This document shows, piece by piece, positions 6,720-15,794 of a DNA stretch of 64,000 bases. Every line of letters begins with the position of its first letter. Within the stretch, counting starts at the first letter, position 1. The notes beneath the pieces are model-generated. The model saw only the letters and a list, made by a program, of their open reading frames with translations, searched no databases and was not told where the DNA came from. The DNA lies in the NCBI RefSeq assembly GCF_024362805.1, contig NZ_CP093299.1, positions 1,736,001 through 1,800,000 on the forward strand, given 5' to 3'. Source of the stretch: Salipaludibacillus sp. LMS25. GTDB lineage: Bacteria; Bacillota; Bacilli; Bacillales; Salisediminibacteriaceae. A program made the translations under genes and the position numbers.

Positions 6720-9059
6720 ATGTGGACGTTTAAACATAAAAAGAGACTGCTGTCTCTGTCTCTTGTGATTAGCCTAATGTTGTCGCCCCTAATTGGAAGT
6801 GTTCATCCTTCCTTAACGAACGCGGAGGAGAGATTTTCCACCGACGTTACAATTGTTGAGTGGCATTTTGACCATGAAACGCCTACCGCAACAGGAGGAA
6901 TTGAAAGCAATTTAAATCGACAAATTTCACTTAAAGGGGCTAGTTTAGCCGGTTATGTCCTTGGATTCGGAGACAACTCCCGGGCCATTAATTCTAATCG
7001 TTGGAATAACTCACAAGACTCGTATTGGTTGATCGATTTTTCCACCGTAGGGTTTGAGCATTTAACCGTATCCTCAAAGCAATATGGTTCTCTCACAGGA
7101 CCAAAGGATTTTGAGTTGCAATATAGTATCGATGGCACCACTTGGTTAACTGTTCCTCATTCAACGATCACTGTAGAGTATAACTGGCTTAGAGGTCAGG
7201 TTAACCAATTATCATTACCTGAAAAATTAAATAATCGAGAAACTGTCTTTCTTAGATGGCTCAACACATCTGAAGAAGCCGTAGGGATCGGCTATAGTTT
7301 GAGCACCACCGGCTCAAATCGAATAGATGATATTGTTATCACAGGCCGACCTGTTGATGAGCCTGATAACCCTGATGATGACATTGCAGAACTCCCAGAA
7401 GACCAAGAAGAAGAACAAGAAGCAGAAGAGAAAGAGGAACAAGAAGAAGTGAAAGAGGAAGAAGAAACGCTTGAACCTCAACCAGAAAATGAAAGTGAGG
7501 AGCATGTTGAGCCTTCACCTGACGAGGAAGCCCCTTCTGATGTTATCACTTCCATTAAATCCGCCAGAAGTATGCACGGTCAAGACGTCACCATTGAAGG
7601 CGTTGCTAATAGCGATGGCGGTCTTTTGTCAGCAACGAATTTCTCCGTGTATATCCAAGATGATGAAGCAGGAATTCACCTTTTTCATGAACATCCAGAT
7701 GTGTTTCCTACAATAAATGAAGGGGCTCTTATTCGCGCTAGTGGGATGATTGACGTTTCAATAGATGGCATTGTCCAGCTCGTCATTTCACAAGTAGACG
7801 TTATTGAAGAAAACCAGCCGCTCATTATGAAATCCATTGACCTGTCTAGCTACAAAGAGCCTAATTTATGGGATGAATATGATGGTCAGCTCATTACATT
7901 TACAGGTTATTTAGAACGTGTTCACAATTCGTCACGAGCTCATTTTATTAATGAGGAATTAGATGGCCTCGACGTTCGAGCTTTAAATTATCCTTTAATA
8001 GATTTAACCGAACTAGCCCCACATCATTGGTATACAGTAACAGCTATTTTCTGTAAAAAGACGGGTGGCTATGAAGCCATTGTGAGAAGAGGATCTGATA
8101 TTTCGGTTGAAGTTGAACAGCCCCCTACACCTTTGTCTGACAAAACAGCTGTAGATATGGATGCCGCAGCGTTAGAAGTGATTTTTCAAGGAACGGATTC
8201 ATATGAGCGAGTTTTGCAAAATGTCATTCTTGAAACAACAGGTCGTCATGGCTCGTCCATTGTATGGTATAGTCCTCGCCCTGCCGTCATTTCATCAACT
8301 GGCCATGTCACACATCCGGTAAACGTCCCAGTACCGGTGCCGTTAACAGCTATCATTTCAAAAGGCAACTTTCAGAAGGCGAAATCCTTTCTGGTTATCG
8401 TTAAACCCATACATCATGAAACGATTCCACCTTTTTCGCCTGTCCCTATACCTGTTTTACCTGAGGACTCTCATGATGAAACGCCTTCTGACAGCGTTGA
8501 GCCCGACATGACTCCTACTTTGCCAATTTATAAGAATAACGAGGGCCGATATCAACCTCCTAATCACACTGAGGGGCGAGAGGCGCATGTGGCATCAGCT
8601 ATCATTCTGCCGCAACCTTTAAATAGTATGTCGTCGTACACGGGTGAAGCAGCAACATATGAGAAAATCATTACGGTTAAACACGGTTCAGCAATGTCAA
8701 CCGAAGAGCCTGAAGTGGCCAACGGGCATTCACCCACTTTGCAACGTGTGACTAACGGGTATGTTTATCTGCCTGAGATTGTTGATGCTCTAAATGACGA
8801 TTGGGCTTTTAAAGGAACGAATATGGCAAGCATTATAGTGCCAGAAACTGTCGTGGCAATTGACGAGGAAAAGTCAGAATCACGGTACAAATCAGGGCTT
8901 GATGAACGACCAGATTCTAGTATCTCTACGCTGACAGAACAAACGAACGCCAGGGACTCATCCTCGTCACCCTTATACGTATTGCTTGTCTGCCTTCTTG
9001 CTCTATTAATTGTTACAGGCGCTGTTTTTTATTTCAAGAAAAGAACTTTACATCTCTAA
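6720..9059 (+). CDS. Large secreted, membrane-anchored surface protein with nuclease-accessory-type domains
   Basis: 779 residues from the ATG at 6720, preceded by AAAGGAGAG; a longer frame starting at 6657 lacks such a site. The N-terminus is a signal peptide (KHKKRLLSLSLVISLMLSPL). About residues 40-205 form a beta-rich domain with GFGDNSRAINSNRW and QYSIDGTTW, like those on extracellular nucleases. A strongly Glu/Asp-rich linker follows, then an OB-fold-like domain (about 275-370; VTIEGVANSDGGLL) and a bacterial Ig-like domain (about 490-580). The C-terminus is a membrane helix (PLYVLLVCLLALLIVTGAV) with a basic tail. I see no LPXTG motif and no nuclease or phosphatase catalytic domain. 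It could be an adhesin or a scaffold. Confidence 0.75.
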   Translation: MWTFKHKKRLLSLSLVISLMLSPLIGSVHPSLTNAEERFSTDVTIVEWHFDHETPTATGGIESNLNRQISLKGASLAGYVLGFGDNSRAINSNRWNNSQDSYWLIDFSTVGFEHLTVSSKQYGSLTGPKDFELQYSIDGTTWLTVPHSTITVEYNWLRGQVNQLSLPEKLNNRETVFLRWLNTSEEAVGIGYSLSTTGSNRIDDIVITGRPVDEPDNPDDDIAELPEDQEEEQEAEEKEEQEEVKEEEETLEPQPENESEEHVEPSPDEEAPSDVITSIKSARSMHGQDVTIEGVANSDGGLLSATNFSVYIQDDEAGIHLFHEHPDVFPTINEGALIRASGMIDVSIDGIVQLVISQVDVIEENQPLIMKSIDLSSYKEPNLWDEYDGQLITFTGYLERVHNSSRAHFINEELDGLDVRALNYPLIDLTELAPHHWYTVTAIFCKKTGGYEAIVRRGSDISVEVEQPPTPLSDKTAVDMDAAALEVIFQGTDSYERVLQNVILETTGRHGSSIVWYSPRPAVISSTGHVTHPVNVPVPVPLTAIISKGNFQKAKSFLVIVKPIHHETIPPFSPVPIPVLPEDSHDETPSDSVEPDMTPTLPIYKNNEGRYQPPNHTEGREAHVASAIILPQPLNSMSSYTGEAATYEKIITVKHGSAMSTEEPEVANGHSPTLQRVTNGYVYLPEIVDALNDDWAFKGTNMASIIVPETVVAIDEEKSESRYKSGLDERPDSSISTLTEQTNARDSSSSPLYVLLVCLLALLIVTGAVFYFKKRTLHL

Positions 9060-9063
9060 ACAA

Positions 9064-9090
9064 GGCGGGGGAAATTCCCGTCTTTTTAAT
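9064..9090 (+). terminator. Terminator after the surface protein gene
   Basis: Stem GGCGGG / CCCGTC with a short loop, followed by TTTTT, starting 4 bp after the stop codon at 9059. Confidence 0.7.
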
Positions 9091-9230
9091 AGGGTTGAAC
9101 CTTTTCCAGCTCAAGCAAGCCCCCTGTTGCAGGGAGGCTTTCTCAGTCTGAAAGTTTATCAACGGGTCTTCCCCCGTTCTTGGTGCTCACGCCAAGACAT
9201 TGACAAACGCTATACATGGCATTTCTAGCC
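9091..9230. repeat. Cluster of three consecutive hairpins, possible structured RNA or IS end
   Basis: Three further inverted repeats follow the terminator: AAGCCCCCTG / CAGGGAGGCTT (about 9115-9140), AACGGG / CCCGTT (about 9160-9178) and CTTGG / CCAAG (about 9179-9198). No convincing coding frame is present. Such arrays occur in the ends of IS200/IS605-type elements and in structured RNAs, but I cannot assign the class. Confidence 0.35.
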
Positions 9231-9317
9231 TTTATACCTTAAGAAGAGTCCCTCCATACAAAAATCCTAAGATTCTTCTAGCTTTCTCTTTTTCTTTCTA
9301 TCAAACTTATAATCTAA

Positions 9318-10052
9318 TTACAAAATTCCAAGTCCTTTTGCTCCAGTAATATGAGTTGGCAATTGATATGGTCCAATTATTTTTGTTTTTGGTTTTTTAG
9401 CTTTATTTTGATTATTATACGCTTGCCAGACAATTTTAGAGCAATAAGTCGGGTTCTTTGAAGTTATTTTTCCACCAAATCCATATTTATAGTTTTTACC
9501 TTTGTAGTTTTTTGAAGCCCAGTCACCAGCTTTTCCAGCACTATTGTTAGATACACGATAAACTTTTGTATGTGTTATTCCATCTCGCTGGCCTTTAACG
9601 ATTCCATAATTTTTTTGCCATGCTTTCACGCTAACTACCGCAGGTTTTTTATTAGGTCCAGCGATATGCAAAATTCGGTTGCTACTTATTGCTATCCCAG
9701 CATGCCCAGTAAGCCCTTTGTAAGATGTTCCATTACTAACTAAAATATCCCCTTTTTTGAGAGTGAAAGTTTTAGAAGCTTTAGCATAAGTCATTATGCC
9801 ATCAGTATCATCAGTATCAAGAACTACATTTGGTACTTCTAATTCGTCAAATAAAGATTCATCATTTATTTCAACCCATTCATCATAAGAGATATCTCCA
9901 GGCAAATATCCTTCCACAATTAATTGTTCAAAATTTTCTTCAGATAAATCGTAATCCTCGCCATTTGCTTCTTTTGCAAATGATGTGTTAGAATAAAAAA
10001 ATAAAGAACCAATAAAAATAAACAATACCAAAAACATCAATTTCTTCAACAT
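9318..10052 (-). CDS. Secreted permuted papain-like amidase (YiiX/NlpC-P60-like)
   Basis: 244 residues from the ATG at 10052, which has AAAAGGGG about 9 nt upstream; a GTG three codons earlier is possible. The signal peptide is LKKLMFLVLFIFIGSLFFYS, cleaved near SFAKE. An acidic propeptide-like stretch precedes the catalytic domain. Motifs are KGDILVSNG, the catalytic-type histidine in GHAGIAIS, ILHIAG and the cysteine in YCSKIVWQAY. The order H before C is the circularly permuted arrangement of YiiX/YycO-like enzymes. Family members cut amide bonds in peptidoglycan or lipids; the substrate here is unknown. No genes on the same strand are close enough to form an operon. Confidence 0.8.
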   Translation of the reverse strand: MLKKLMFLVLFIFIGSLFFYSNTSFAKEANGEDYDLSEENFEQLIVEGYLPGDISYDEWVEINDESLFDELEVPNVVLDTDDTDGIMTYAKASKTFTLKKGDILVSNGTSYKGLTGHAGIAISSNRILHIAGPNKKPAVVSVKAWQKNYGIVKGQRDGITHTKVYRVSNNSAGKAGDWASKNYKGKNYKYGFGGKITSKNPTYCSKIVWQAYNNQNKAKKPKTKIIGPYQLPTHITGAKGLGIL

Positions 10053-10187
10053 AATATACACCCCTTTTATTTACATTAAATTAGTAAAAGAGGATAGGAT
10101 TAATATGTCAATATCCAAATATGTAAAAATTAGATATATCTCCATATTATTATTGCTCTGTTACTCATTATAGGAGGAGTAGTCTTT

Positions 10188-10457
10188 ATGAACTTCTTTA
10201 CTAAGAAAAAGGAGTTCACTGAAATTATAGATACATATATTGCTGAAAATAATTACGAGGATCATATACAAGAAAAAGAGATTTTATACGACTGGAAACA
10301 AGGATCATATTACGCAAAAGTTATATTTGAAGATGAGCCTGAAAATTATTATGAAATCTATGTAGAAACAAACTCAGACAACGCTTATGTCATAGGATAT
10401 AACACCGCTAAGAACGAAGAAATATCAGATAAAGAAGGAAAATACATTGATTATTGA
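10188..10457 (+). CDS. Small DUF3139-like protein, apparently lacking its membrane anchor
   Basis: 89 residues from the ATG at 10188, preceded by GGAGGAG 9-10 nt upstream. The tail pattern (YYAKVIFEDEPENYYEIYVE) recalls DUF3139 proteins of Bacilli. These normally start with a membrane helix. Here the in-frame codons just upstream encode IIIALLLIIGGVVF back to a TAG at 10131-10133, so the anchor is present in DNA but has no usable start. Either the gene was shortened by mutation, or the Shine-Dalgarno in the old anchor now drives a soluble form. Function is unknown. Confidence 0.6.
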   Translation: MNFFTKKKEFTEIIDTYIAENNYEDHIQEKEILYDWKQGSYYAKVIFEDEPENYYEIYVETNSDNAYVIGYNTAKNEEISDKEGKYIDY

Positions 10458-10473
10458 TTACTGTAAAACGAAT

Positions 10474-10523
10474 AAAAAAACAAACGCCACTCTCATCAGC
10501 AGTAGAGTGGTGTTTGTTTTTTT
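10474..10523 (+). terminator. Strong, possibly bidirectional terminator
   Basis: Stem ACAAACGCCACTCT / AGAGTGGTGTTTGT (one G-T pair) with a 10-nt loop, followed by TTTTTTT on the + strand and preceded by a run of A on the other side. Confidence 0.9.
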
Positions 10524-10649
10524 CAGTCAGGTGAAAAATACTTTTGAAACTTATTTTCTTTCACCACTTTTTTAAGACTAGTAATTTTTGATAATAGCCA
10601 ACAAGAAGAAGTAGCCCAGTTAGATTTTTATAGTGCCTTTAGTTCAAAG

Positions 10650-11030
10650 GTGGCCGTGACAACCCGCACAGGGGAGATTTTAGCTAGAGGACAATTTAAA
10701 TTTTTCTCTATGAAATGGCTTGTTTTTGGACTTAACGACGAGCAACTCGGTATTTTAAAAGGGAATACCTTCTCTTTTAAAAAGAAATTCATGTATACGA
10801 CAGAGGGACACACGTACAAGATCTGTTCCCCATCTTATTCACGGGATTTTACCATTACTAATGAAAAAGAAATGGTCGTTGCAACGTTTAAATTGACTAA
10901 TCATGTTTTGTCAGTAAAAAATGCTTTTGAGATTTGTAACGTGACAGAGGAACTGAAAACGGAAGAAATTATTATGATTGTCATGGGGATTAATGCTATA
11001 TGGAAGCGTCGAACTAAAGGGAAATCTTAA
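10650..11030 (+). CDS. Tubby C-terminal-like domain protein, possibly 5'-truncated
   Basis: 126 residues from a GTG at 10650. The open frame continues upstream to a TGA at 10545-10547, adding about 34 residues without any ATG. The sequence (GEILARGQFKFFSMKW, then FSFKKKFMYTTEGHTYKI) has the strand pattern of tubby-like/LURP-one domains found in Bacillus proteins. Such proteins are thought to bind phospholipids or act as scaffolds, but bacterial roles are poorly known. No convincing ribosome site precedes any candidate start, so the 5' end may have been lost next to the 10474-10523 terminator. Confidence 0.5.
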   Translation: MAVTTRTGEILARGQFKFFSMKWLVFGLNDEQLGILKGNTFSFKKKFMYTTEGHTYKICSPSYSRDFTITNEKEMVVATFKLTNHVLSVKNAFEICNVTEELKTEEIIMIVMGINAIWKRRTKGKS

Positions 11031-11107
11031 AGTTAACGCAGTTAGTTTGGAGGTGTGTTAAGCTTAACATAAGACTAATAACTTTGAGAACAATGGAGGG
11101 GATTCCC

Positions 11108-12016
11108 ATGAGATTAGGTATCATTGGCTTAGGTGACATTGCTAAGAAAGCCTACTTACCGGTACTGGCAGAGAAGGAAGGGGTTGAAATAGTCCTATGC
11201 ACCCGAAACCCCGAGACACTCACCACCTTATCAAAAAAATACCGTTTTGACGAAACTGCTCACACAGTAGAGGAACTCATGACCAAAAACATTGACGCAG
11301 CGATCGTAAGCACGGCAACAGACGCCCATGTGGAGACAGCTGAAAAATTGCTTGCCAATGGTATTCATATCTATATTGACAAACCTATTTCCACCATTTT
11401 ATCTGAAACTGAAAAAATCGCTAAACTGGCAAAGGACTCTGGTGCTATTGCGATGGTCGGTTTTAATCGCAGGTTTGTCCCAAAAGTGAAAGAGCTGAAA
11501 CAGCACGGAAAAGCGAATATGATTATTATTCAAAAAAACCGTTTCTCCTCCCCAGACTTCGTGCGACGGTTTATTTTAGATGACTTTGTTCATGTCGTGG
11601 ATACGCTTCGCTTCCTGATGGATACGGAAGTAAAAGAGGTAAAAGTCGATTTTCAGCGGGATGGCGACATGCTTAACAATCTTATCATCCAGTTGATTGG
11701 CGATAACTGCCATGCTCTTGGCATCATGAATAGAAATGGTGCTGTCAATGAAGAAATCATTGAATACACGACAGGCCACCACAAATACGTCGTAAACAGC
11801 CTCGTTGAAACAACACACTACCATAATAAAAATATTAGCATGACAAAATTTGGTGATTGGGAACCTACCTTATATAAACGGGGCTTTTACAACATTATCG
11901 ATTACTTTATGGACTGTGTAATCAATAACCGGCAGCCAGACCCTTCCATAGATGATTCCCTGTTCACCCATGAAATTTGCGAAAGTATTGTAAAAGCGAT
12001 TGATGAATCTTTATAA
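11108..12016 (+). CDS. Gfo/Idh/MocA-family NAD(P)-dependent oxidoreductase (MviM/YceM-like)
   Basis: 302 residues. The ATG at 11108 has GGAGGGG 8 nt upstream; an in-frame start at 11084 is less likely. The N-terminal Rossmann domain shows the dinucleotide motif GIIGLGDIAKKAYLP, and IYIDKPIS matches the conserved EKP-type motif near residue 97. The C-terminal half is the alpha/beta substrate domain. Family members oxidise or reduce sugars, inositols or related compounds; the overall pattern is closest to the MviM/YceM group, whose substrate is not established. It appears to be a single-gene unit. Confidence 0.82.
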   Translation: MRLGIIGLGDIAKKAYLPVLAEKEGVEIVLCTRNPETLTTLSKKYRFDETAHTVEELMTKNIDAAIVSTATDAHVETAEKLLANGIHIYIDKPISTILSETEKIAKLAKDSGAIAMVGFNRRFVPKVKELKQHGKANMIIIQKNRFSSPDFVRRFILDDFVHVVDTLRFLMDTEVKEVKVDFQRDGDMLNNLIIQLIGDNCHALGIMNRNGAVNEEIIEYTTGHHKYVVNSLVETTHYHNKNISMTKFGDWEPTLYKRGFYNIIDYFMDCVINNRQPDPSIDDSLFTHEICESIVKAIDESL

Positions 12017-12373
12017 AATTTTTATGTTGGTATGGGAAAGGATGACTGGGGTGGCCTTTATACCCCTTAAAAACATTTAGAGATTAATTCAACTTTAGTT
12101 GCTCTGTTCTATACAAGCGGACAAACTTATTCAATTAACATTTATCGTGGAAATATTAATTATGTGGGAACTCAAAGGTCCCCTTTTTCCCTTGAGTCCC
12201 CTACTATCCTTGTTCGGCACTCTCGATTTTCTTCTTCCGTTTCCCTACCTCTCCTTGATCGTGTAAGTCAGATGCTTCTTTCTGACTTTTCTCAATTGCT
12301 CAGTTTGAGTCAACCAATTACCCATACGGCGCCACCTTCATAAGGTTCTACCAGTTATAAAACAGTAGCATCG
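12017..12373. other. Intergenic region with one imperfect hairpin
   Basis: An inverted repeat (GGGAACTCAAAGG / CCCTTGAGTCCCC) lies at 12165-12202. A 26-codon frame on the minus strand near 12290-12330 has no recognisable product. Nothing else was found. Confidence 0.4.
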
Positions 12374-12658
12374 TTATCGATTGATTCGCTTCAACAAGTA
12401 CTTTATAACCTTATCTTTACCACCTAAGTCGTCGCAATCAAGCACGTTTGCCTTCACTTGTTCCAAGTAGTCCACCTCTCGCATGTCAGCTACATAATTA
12501 AGGAACGGCAGTGGGTATTCACCGTTTGCGTGGCAGTTTTCGGAATGATGAGACCACGATTTCAGCTCGATCTTTGTTCTTAATTGACATCTGTCATACG
12601 TATTCTCAACGGTCCCTCGCACGTCTTCAATCGTTGTCCAGTCCGTATTATCCTGCAA
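12374..12658 (-). CDS. Hypothetical protein, 94 residues
   Basis: I do not recognise this protein. It is soluble by sequence, has three cysteines and a basic C-terminus (DKVIKYLLKRINR). Its start is the TTG at 12658, supported by AAGGAGG 7 nt upstream, which is the main reason for calling it real. It has no close partner on the same strand and lies 220 bp from brnQ. Confidence 0.55.
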   Translation of the reverse strand: MQDNTDWTTIEDVRGTVENTYDRCQLRTKIELKSWSHHSENCHANGEYPLPFLNYVADMREVDYLEQVKANVLDCDDLGGKDKVIKYLLKRINR

Positions 12659-12815
12659 TGTTATTCCTCCTTAAACTTCCGTACATTTTTTAATATGACG
12701 ATTTATATAGAGGGTAACATCTCTATTTTTATGTGACAACGGATACCGATCGTACCTCCATACAATATCTACAAAAGGTTTAGCAACATATCTTCCTGAC
12801 AATTTAGTCTGCATA

Positions 12816-12870
12816 AATGACAAAAAGGCCTAACTGTCAAGATGATGAGAGACAATTAAACCTTTTTTCG
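12816..12870 (-). terminator. Terminator downstream of brnQ
   Basis: Interrupted inverted repeat AAAAAGGcctAACTGTC / GACAATTAaaCCTTTTTT, ending 9 bp past the brnQ stop on the minus strand, with runs of T on either side. Confidence 0.6.
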
Positions 12871-12878
12871 TCACGTTA

Positions 12879-14177
12879 TCACTTTAAAACGTCATACAAG
12901 TAGCCGAGTAGACCGCCCACGATACTTGGCACTATCCAACCTACTCCTTCAGCATGGAGAGGGAGATAGTCAACTATGTGAGAAATCCCCATATTTAATC
13001 CAGCCATAGTTAGCCCATCATAAATCCCTACGACCATGGCACCGATAATCGCCCCACAATAAACTGGACGCGAGAGCGGTAGCGCGGAATGGATAAGGGA
13101 TAACGCAATCAAGACGATTGTAACAGGGTACATCGCAATTAATATAGGTAAGGAAAAGGAGATGAGTTGAGCCAAGCCTAAATTGGCCATCGTCATACTA
13201 AATAAGCTGAGAACAGCTATAATCACAGGATATGAGACATTTTTCAAGCGACTACTCAAAAATTCACCACATGCAGAGACTAAGCCTACAGAAGTGGTTA
13301 AGCATGCTCCTGCCATGATAATGGCTAACAGAATAGTCCCAAATGGCCCAAATAAACTCGCCGTCACTGCGATTAAAACAGCCCCGCCATTTTCCATCTC
13401 ACCAATGACGTCAACACTCGTAGCTCCTAAATAAGCTAACGTGACATAGACAAACGACAAACCGATCCCTGCAATAATACCAGCTTTAATGGTATATGAT
13501 TTTACATCCTGAATATTCCTAACGCCTTTTTCTTGAATACGGTTAATAATTACAATCCCAAAAACGAGAGCGCCTATGGCATCCATCGTTAAAAATCCTT
13601 CAAGGAAACCGGTGAAATAGGCCCCATCTATATAAGGACCTGTTGCCCTGCCAACTTCCCCTAATGGTGATGTAAACCCTCTAATGGCAAGAACCACAAT
13701 GGCAACGAAAAGAATTGGTGTCAGTACTTTTCCCACACGATCCACTAGTTTTGCAGGATTAAGAGCAAGCCAAAATGTCACCCCGAAGAACACGAGTGTC
13801 GTCAAAAATAACGTGAATGCATTAGCTGACGGCAAAAATGGGACAATTCCGACTTCATAAGCGACAGTTCCAGTTCTCGGGATACCAAAAAAAGGACCGA
13901 TCGTTAAATAGATAACAACAGGGAAAATAAGCGCAAAAATACGATGAACCCTGTTTGCCAAAACGTCTAAATCTCCTTCAACATGTGAGATGGTTATAAT
14001 GGCTAACAAGGGGAGACCCACCCCTGTCACTAAGAACCCACCAACACTGGGCCATATTGCCTCACCAGCTTGTTGACCTAGGAGGGGCGGGAAGATTAAA
14101 TTTCCTGCCCCTAAAAACAAAGCGAACATAAAAAAACCTAAAGCGAATACTTCTTTTACTGGTAATTTCTTCTTCAT
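12879..14177 (-). CDS. brnQ: Branched-chain amino acid transporter BrnQ (LIVCS family)
   Basis: 432 residues with about 12 membrane segments. The start ATG at 14177 is preceded by GGAGG with 6-nt spacing. The N-terminal FALGFFMFALFLGAGNLIFPP and following GQQAGE region are signatures of the LIVCS sodium- or proton-coupled leucine/isoleucine/valine uptake family. Length is standard. It is a single-gene unit with a terminator. The long upstream region (14178-15073) may hold its control elements, but I could not identify a T-box or a CodY site. Confidence 0.93.
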   Translation of the reverse strand: MKKKLPVKEVFALGFFMFALFLGAGNLIFPPLLGQQAGEAIWPSVGGFLVTGVGLPLLAIITISHVEGDLDVLANRVHRIFALIFPVVIYLTIGPFFGIPRTGTVAYEVGIVPFLPSANAFTLFLTTLVFFGVTFWLALNPAKLVDRVGKVLTPILFVAIVVLAIRGFTSPLGEVGRATGPYIDGAYFTGFLEGFLTMDAIGALVFGIVIINRIQEKGVRNIQDVKSYTIKAGIIAGIGLSFVYVTLAYLGATSVDVIGEMENGGAVLIAVTASLFGPFGTILLAIIMAGACLTTSVGLVSACGEFLSSRLKNVSYPVIIAVLSLFSMTMANLGLAQLISFSLPILIAMYPVTIVLIALSLIHSALPLSRPVYCGAIIGAMVVGIYDGLTMAGLNMGISHIVDYLPLHAEGVGWIVPSIVGGLLGYLYDVLK

Positions 14178-14657
14178 TAAATCCTCCACTACGACGTCAC
14201 ATTAAACTATTTTAGAGCCACTGGCGCCACGTATATTCTCTATATCATGCTCGTCAGTTATTCAAAAAATGCTGTTTAAATAAAATATTGTGACAATTTT
14301 ACTGTTAGATTGCCGTTCAACTTGTTAATTATTGCACAAACAATCACCTTTTCAATATTACCTAATAATACAGAAAACTGCAAAACTATTTTTTTAAAAA
14401 CTTCTGTCTATTCGAAATCACGATGAAAGAAAGTGTTCTATGGAGCAGTAGAATCACCTTTACTAGCGATCTCCCTATCACCAGACTCACCAATTATCAC
14501 CACAATTAATCTTTATTTACTTATTTTCGTCATTGTGTGACTTAAAACGATAATGGCCTTCGTTTCTCCGTGCGCAATGCCATCACCATATGTGTGTGTT
14601 CAACGCCTATTACTGACGCTGAAAAAACCCACACTCTCTAACCGAGGTATGGGCTAT
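14178..14657. other. Upstream region of brnQ without other genes
   Basis: About 480 bp, AT-rich, with no supported gene and no recognisable riboswitch. It presumably holds the brnQ promoter. Confidence 0.4.
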
Positions 14658-14816
14658 ATAAAGCTAAGCTTCAATCAGTGGGCGTTTTCCTTCACTCCCC
14701 ACCTAATTGTTCGTTTAACTTATGGGACCTTTAGGGGCAGTTTATCCCCCACTTAAACGTTTCGATCTTATTAAGTTTTGAGGTGAGGGTGCTACTGCCC
14801 CTTAGAGTGGGATAAA
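14658..14816 (+). repeat. Interspersed structured repeat, copy 1
   Basis: First of five copies of a repeat that begins ATAAAGCTAAGCTTCAATCA and ends GAGTGGGATAAA. Internal features are a hairpin near the 5' end (CAATCAGTGGG, here with a degraded partner arm) and a nested pair (GGGGCAG with CTGCCCC, enclosing a CCCCAC / GTGAGG stem). It contains no gene. This copy is slightly diverged from copies 3 and 5. Confidence 0.85.
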
Positions 14817-14956
14817 AATACAATAGTCCTCTTTTTTCGACAAATTTCGAAATTAATTATATTACTCTAGAACCATTATTCATTTTCATTTACAATTATT
14901 AACGGACGATTTATATATACGTTAAACAAAGCGTATCGGCGTGTATAAACCTATAA

Positions 14957-14997
14957 AAGCCCTCAATGATTAGGTGACTACTAATCATTGAGGGCTT
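14957..14997 (-). terminator. 17-bp-stem terminator
   Basis: Perfect stem AAGCCCTCAATGATTAG / CTAATCATTGAGGGCTT with a 7-nt loop. On the minus strand it is followed by TTTT, so it likely ends the transcript of the 15074-15556 gene. Confidence 0.85.
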
Positions 14998-15073
14998 ATC
15001 TATACATAGCTTATTTTCTTTCGGTAAAAGGTTATTTTTTCCGCTGATTGACGGTACGTTCCTCTTTTTTGCT

Positions 15074-15556
15074 TTATTCTATGTCTATTTGGCTAAAAGA
15101 AAACGTTTCATTAAACTCACCATTATTTGTGCTAAAGCTGACGTCAAAGCTGGATTGGTTGAGTTCTTCTTCAATCTCCGCCAAATCCATCGTTGACGTC
15201 CCATATAGACGGAGCACGGTGTCCTCGTCATCTAAATAGATGTTGGAAGTGGGGTAACGGCTAGAATTCCTCTGATTCCATGCAATGCTAATTGGCCATT
15301 CCGCTTCCATACTGTATCCTGTTATTCGATCTTCTGTCCCTGTATTTTTCCAATAGACTTCAATAAGCCAATCGCCTGCTTTTCCTGATTCAGGCGTTGT
15401 CTTAGTCAGTTCATAATACATTGTCATATTTTCCCCTGGAATCTCTCCTATATAAGAAGCTTCTACATCTTCCCGTCCAGCCGTTAAATATAAAAATCCT
15501 ATAATGCCTATTAATGCAATTGATATCAAAAAATAAGTAAGTCTCATTTTAGTCAT
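15074..15556 (-). CDS. Membrane-anchored hypothetical protein
   Basis: 160 residues from the ATG at 15556, which has GGAGGT just upstream. A single N-terminal membrane helix (LTYFLISIALIGIIGFLYL) is followed by an extracytoplasmic beta-rich domain that contains many Asp/Glu residues. No lipobox cysteine is visible and I recognise no domain. The gene ends at a strong terminator. It resembles the anchored small proteins at 1452-3217 only in architecture, not in sequence. Confidence 0.65.
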   Translation of the reverse strand: MTKMRLTYFLISIALIGIIGFLYLTAGREDVEASYIGEIPGENMTMYYELTKTTPESGKAGDWLIEVYWKNTGTEDRITGYSMEAEWPISIAWNQRNSSRYPTSNIYLDDEDTVLRLYGTSTMDLAEIEEELNQSSFDVSFSTNNGEFNETFSFSQIDIE

Positions 15557-15794
15557 GTCATACCTCCATTTATCACTTATATAACAAACTAAAACATTAA
15601 ACAAGGTTAGATTTGACTAATACACAAAACAATTGGTAATAGCAATTAGTAATATCTCAGGACTTTAGTAGGTCTTCTTATATTAAAATCCCCGCGGTTG
15701 TCACATTCCATGAGATTATGCAAGGCACTAGCGACCGTTTCCTCACGCCTAATAGATTTAGCTCCTATAATGCTAGTGATGATTAACACTCCTA

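Noticed and set aside
14178..14560. T-box or other leader riboswitch before brnQ
   Set aside because: Searched by eye for a T-box motif and specifier hairpin and found none.
14553..14756. 67-codon frame covering part of repeat copy 1
   Set aside because: Lies in repeat DNA whose other copies do not preserve the frame.
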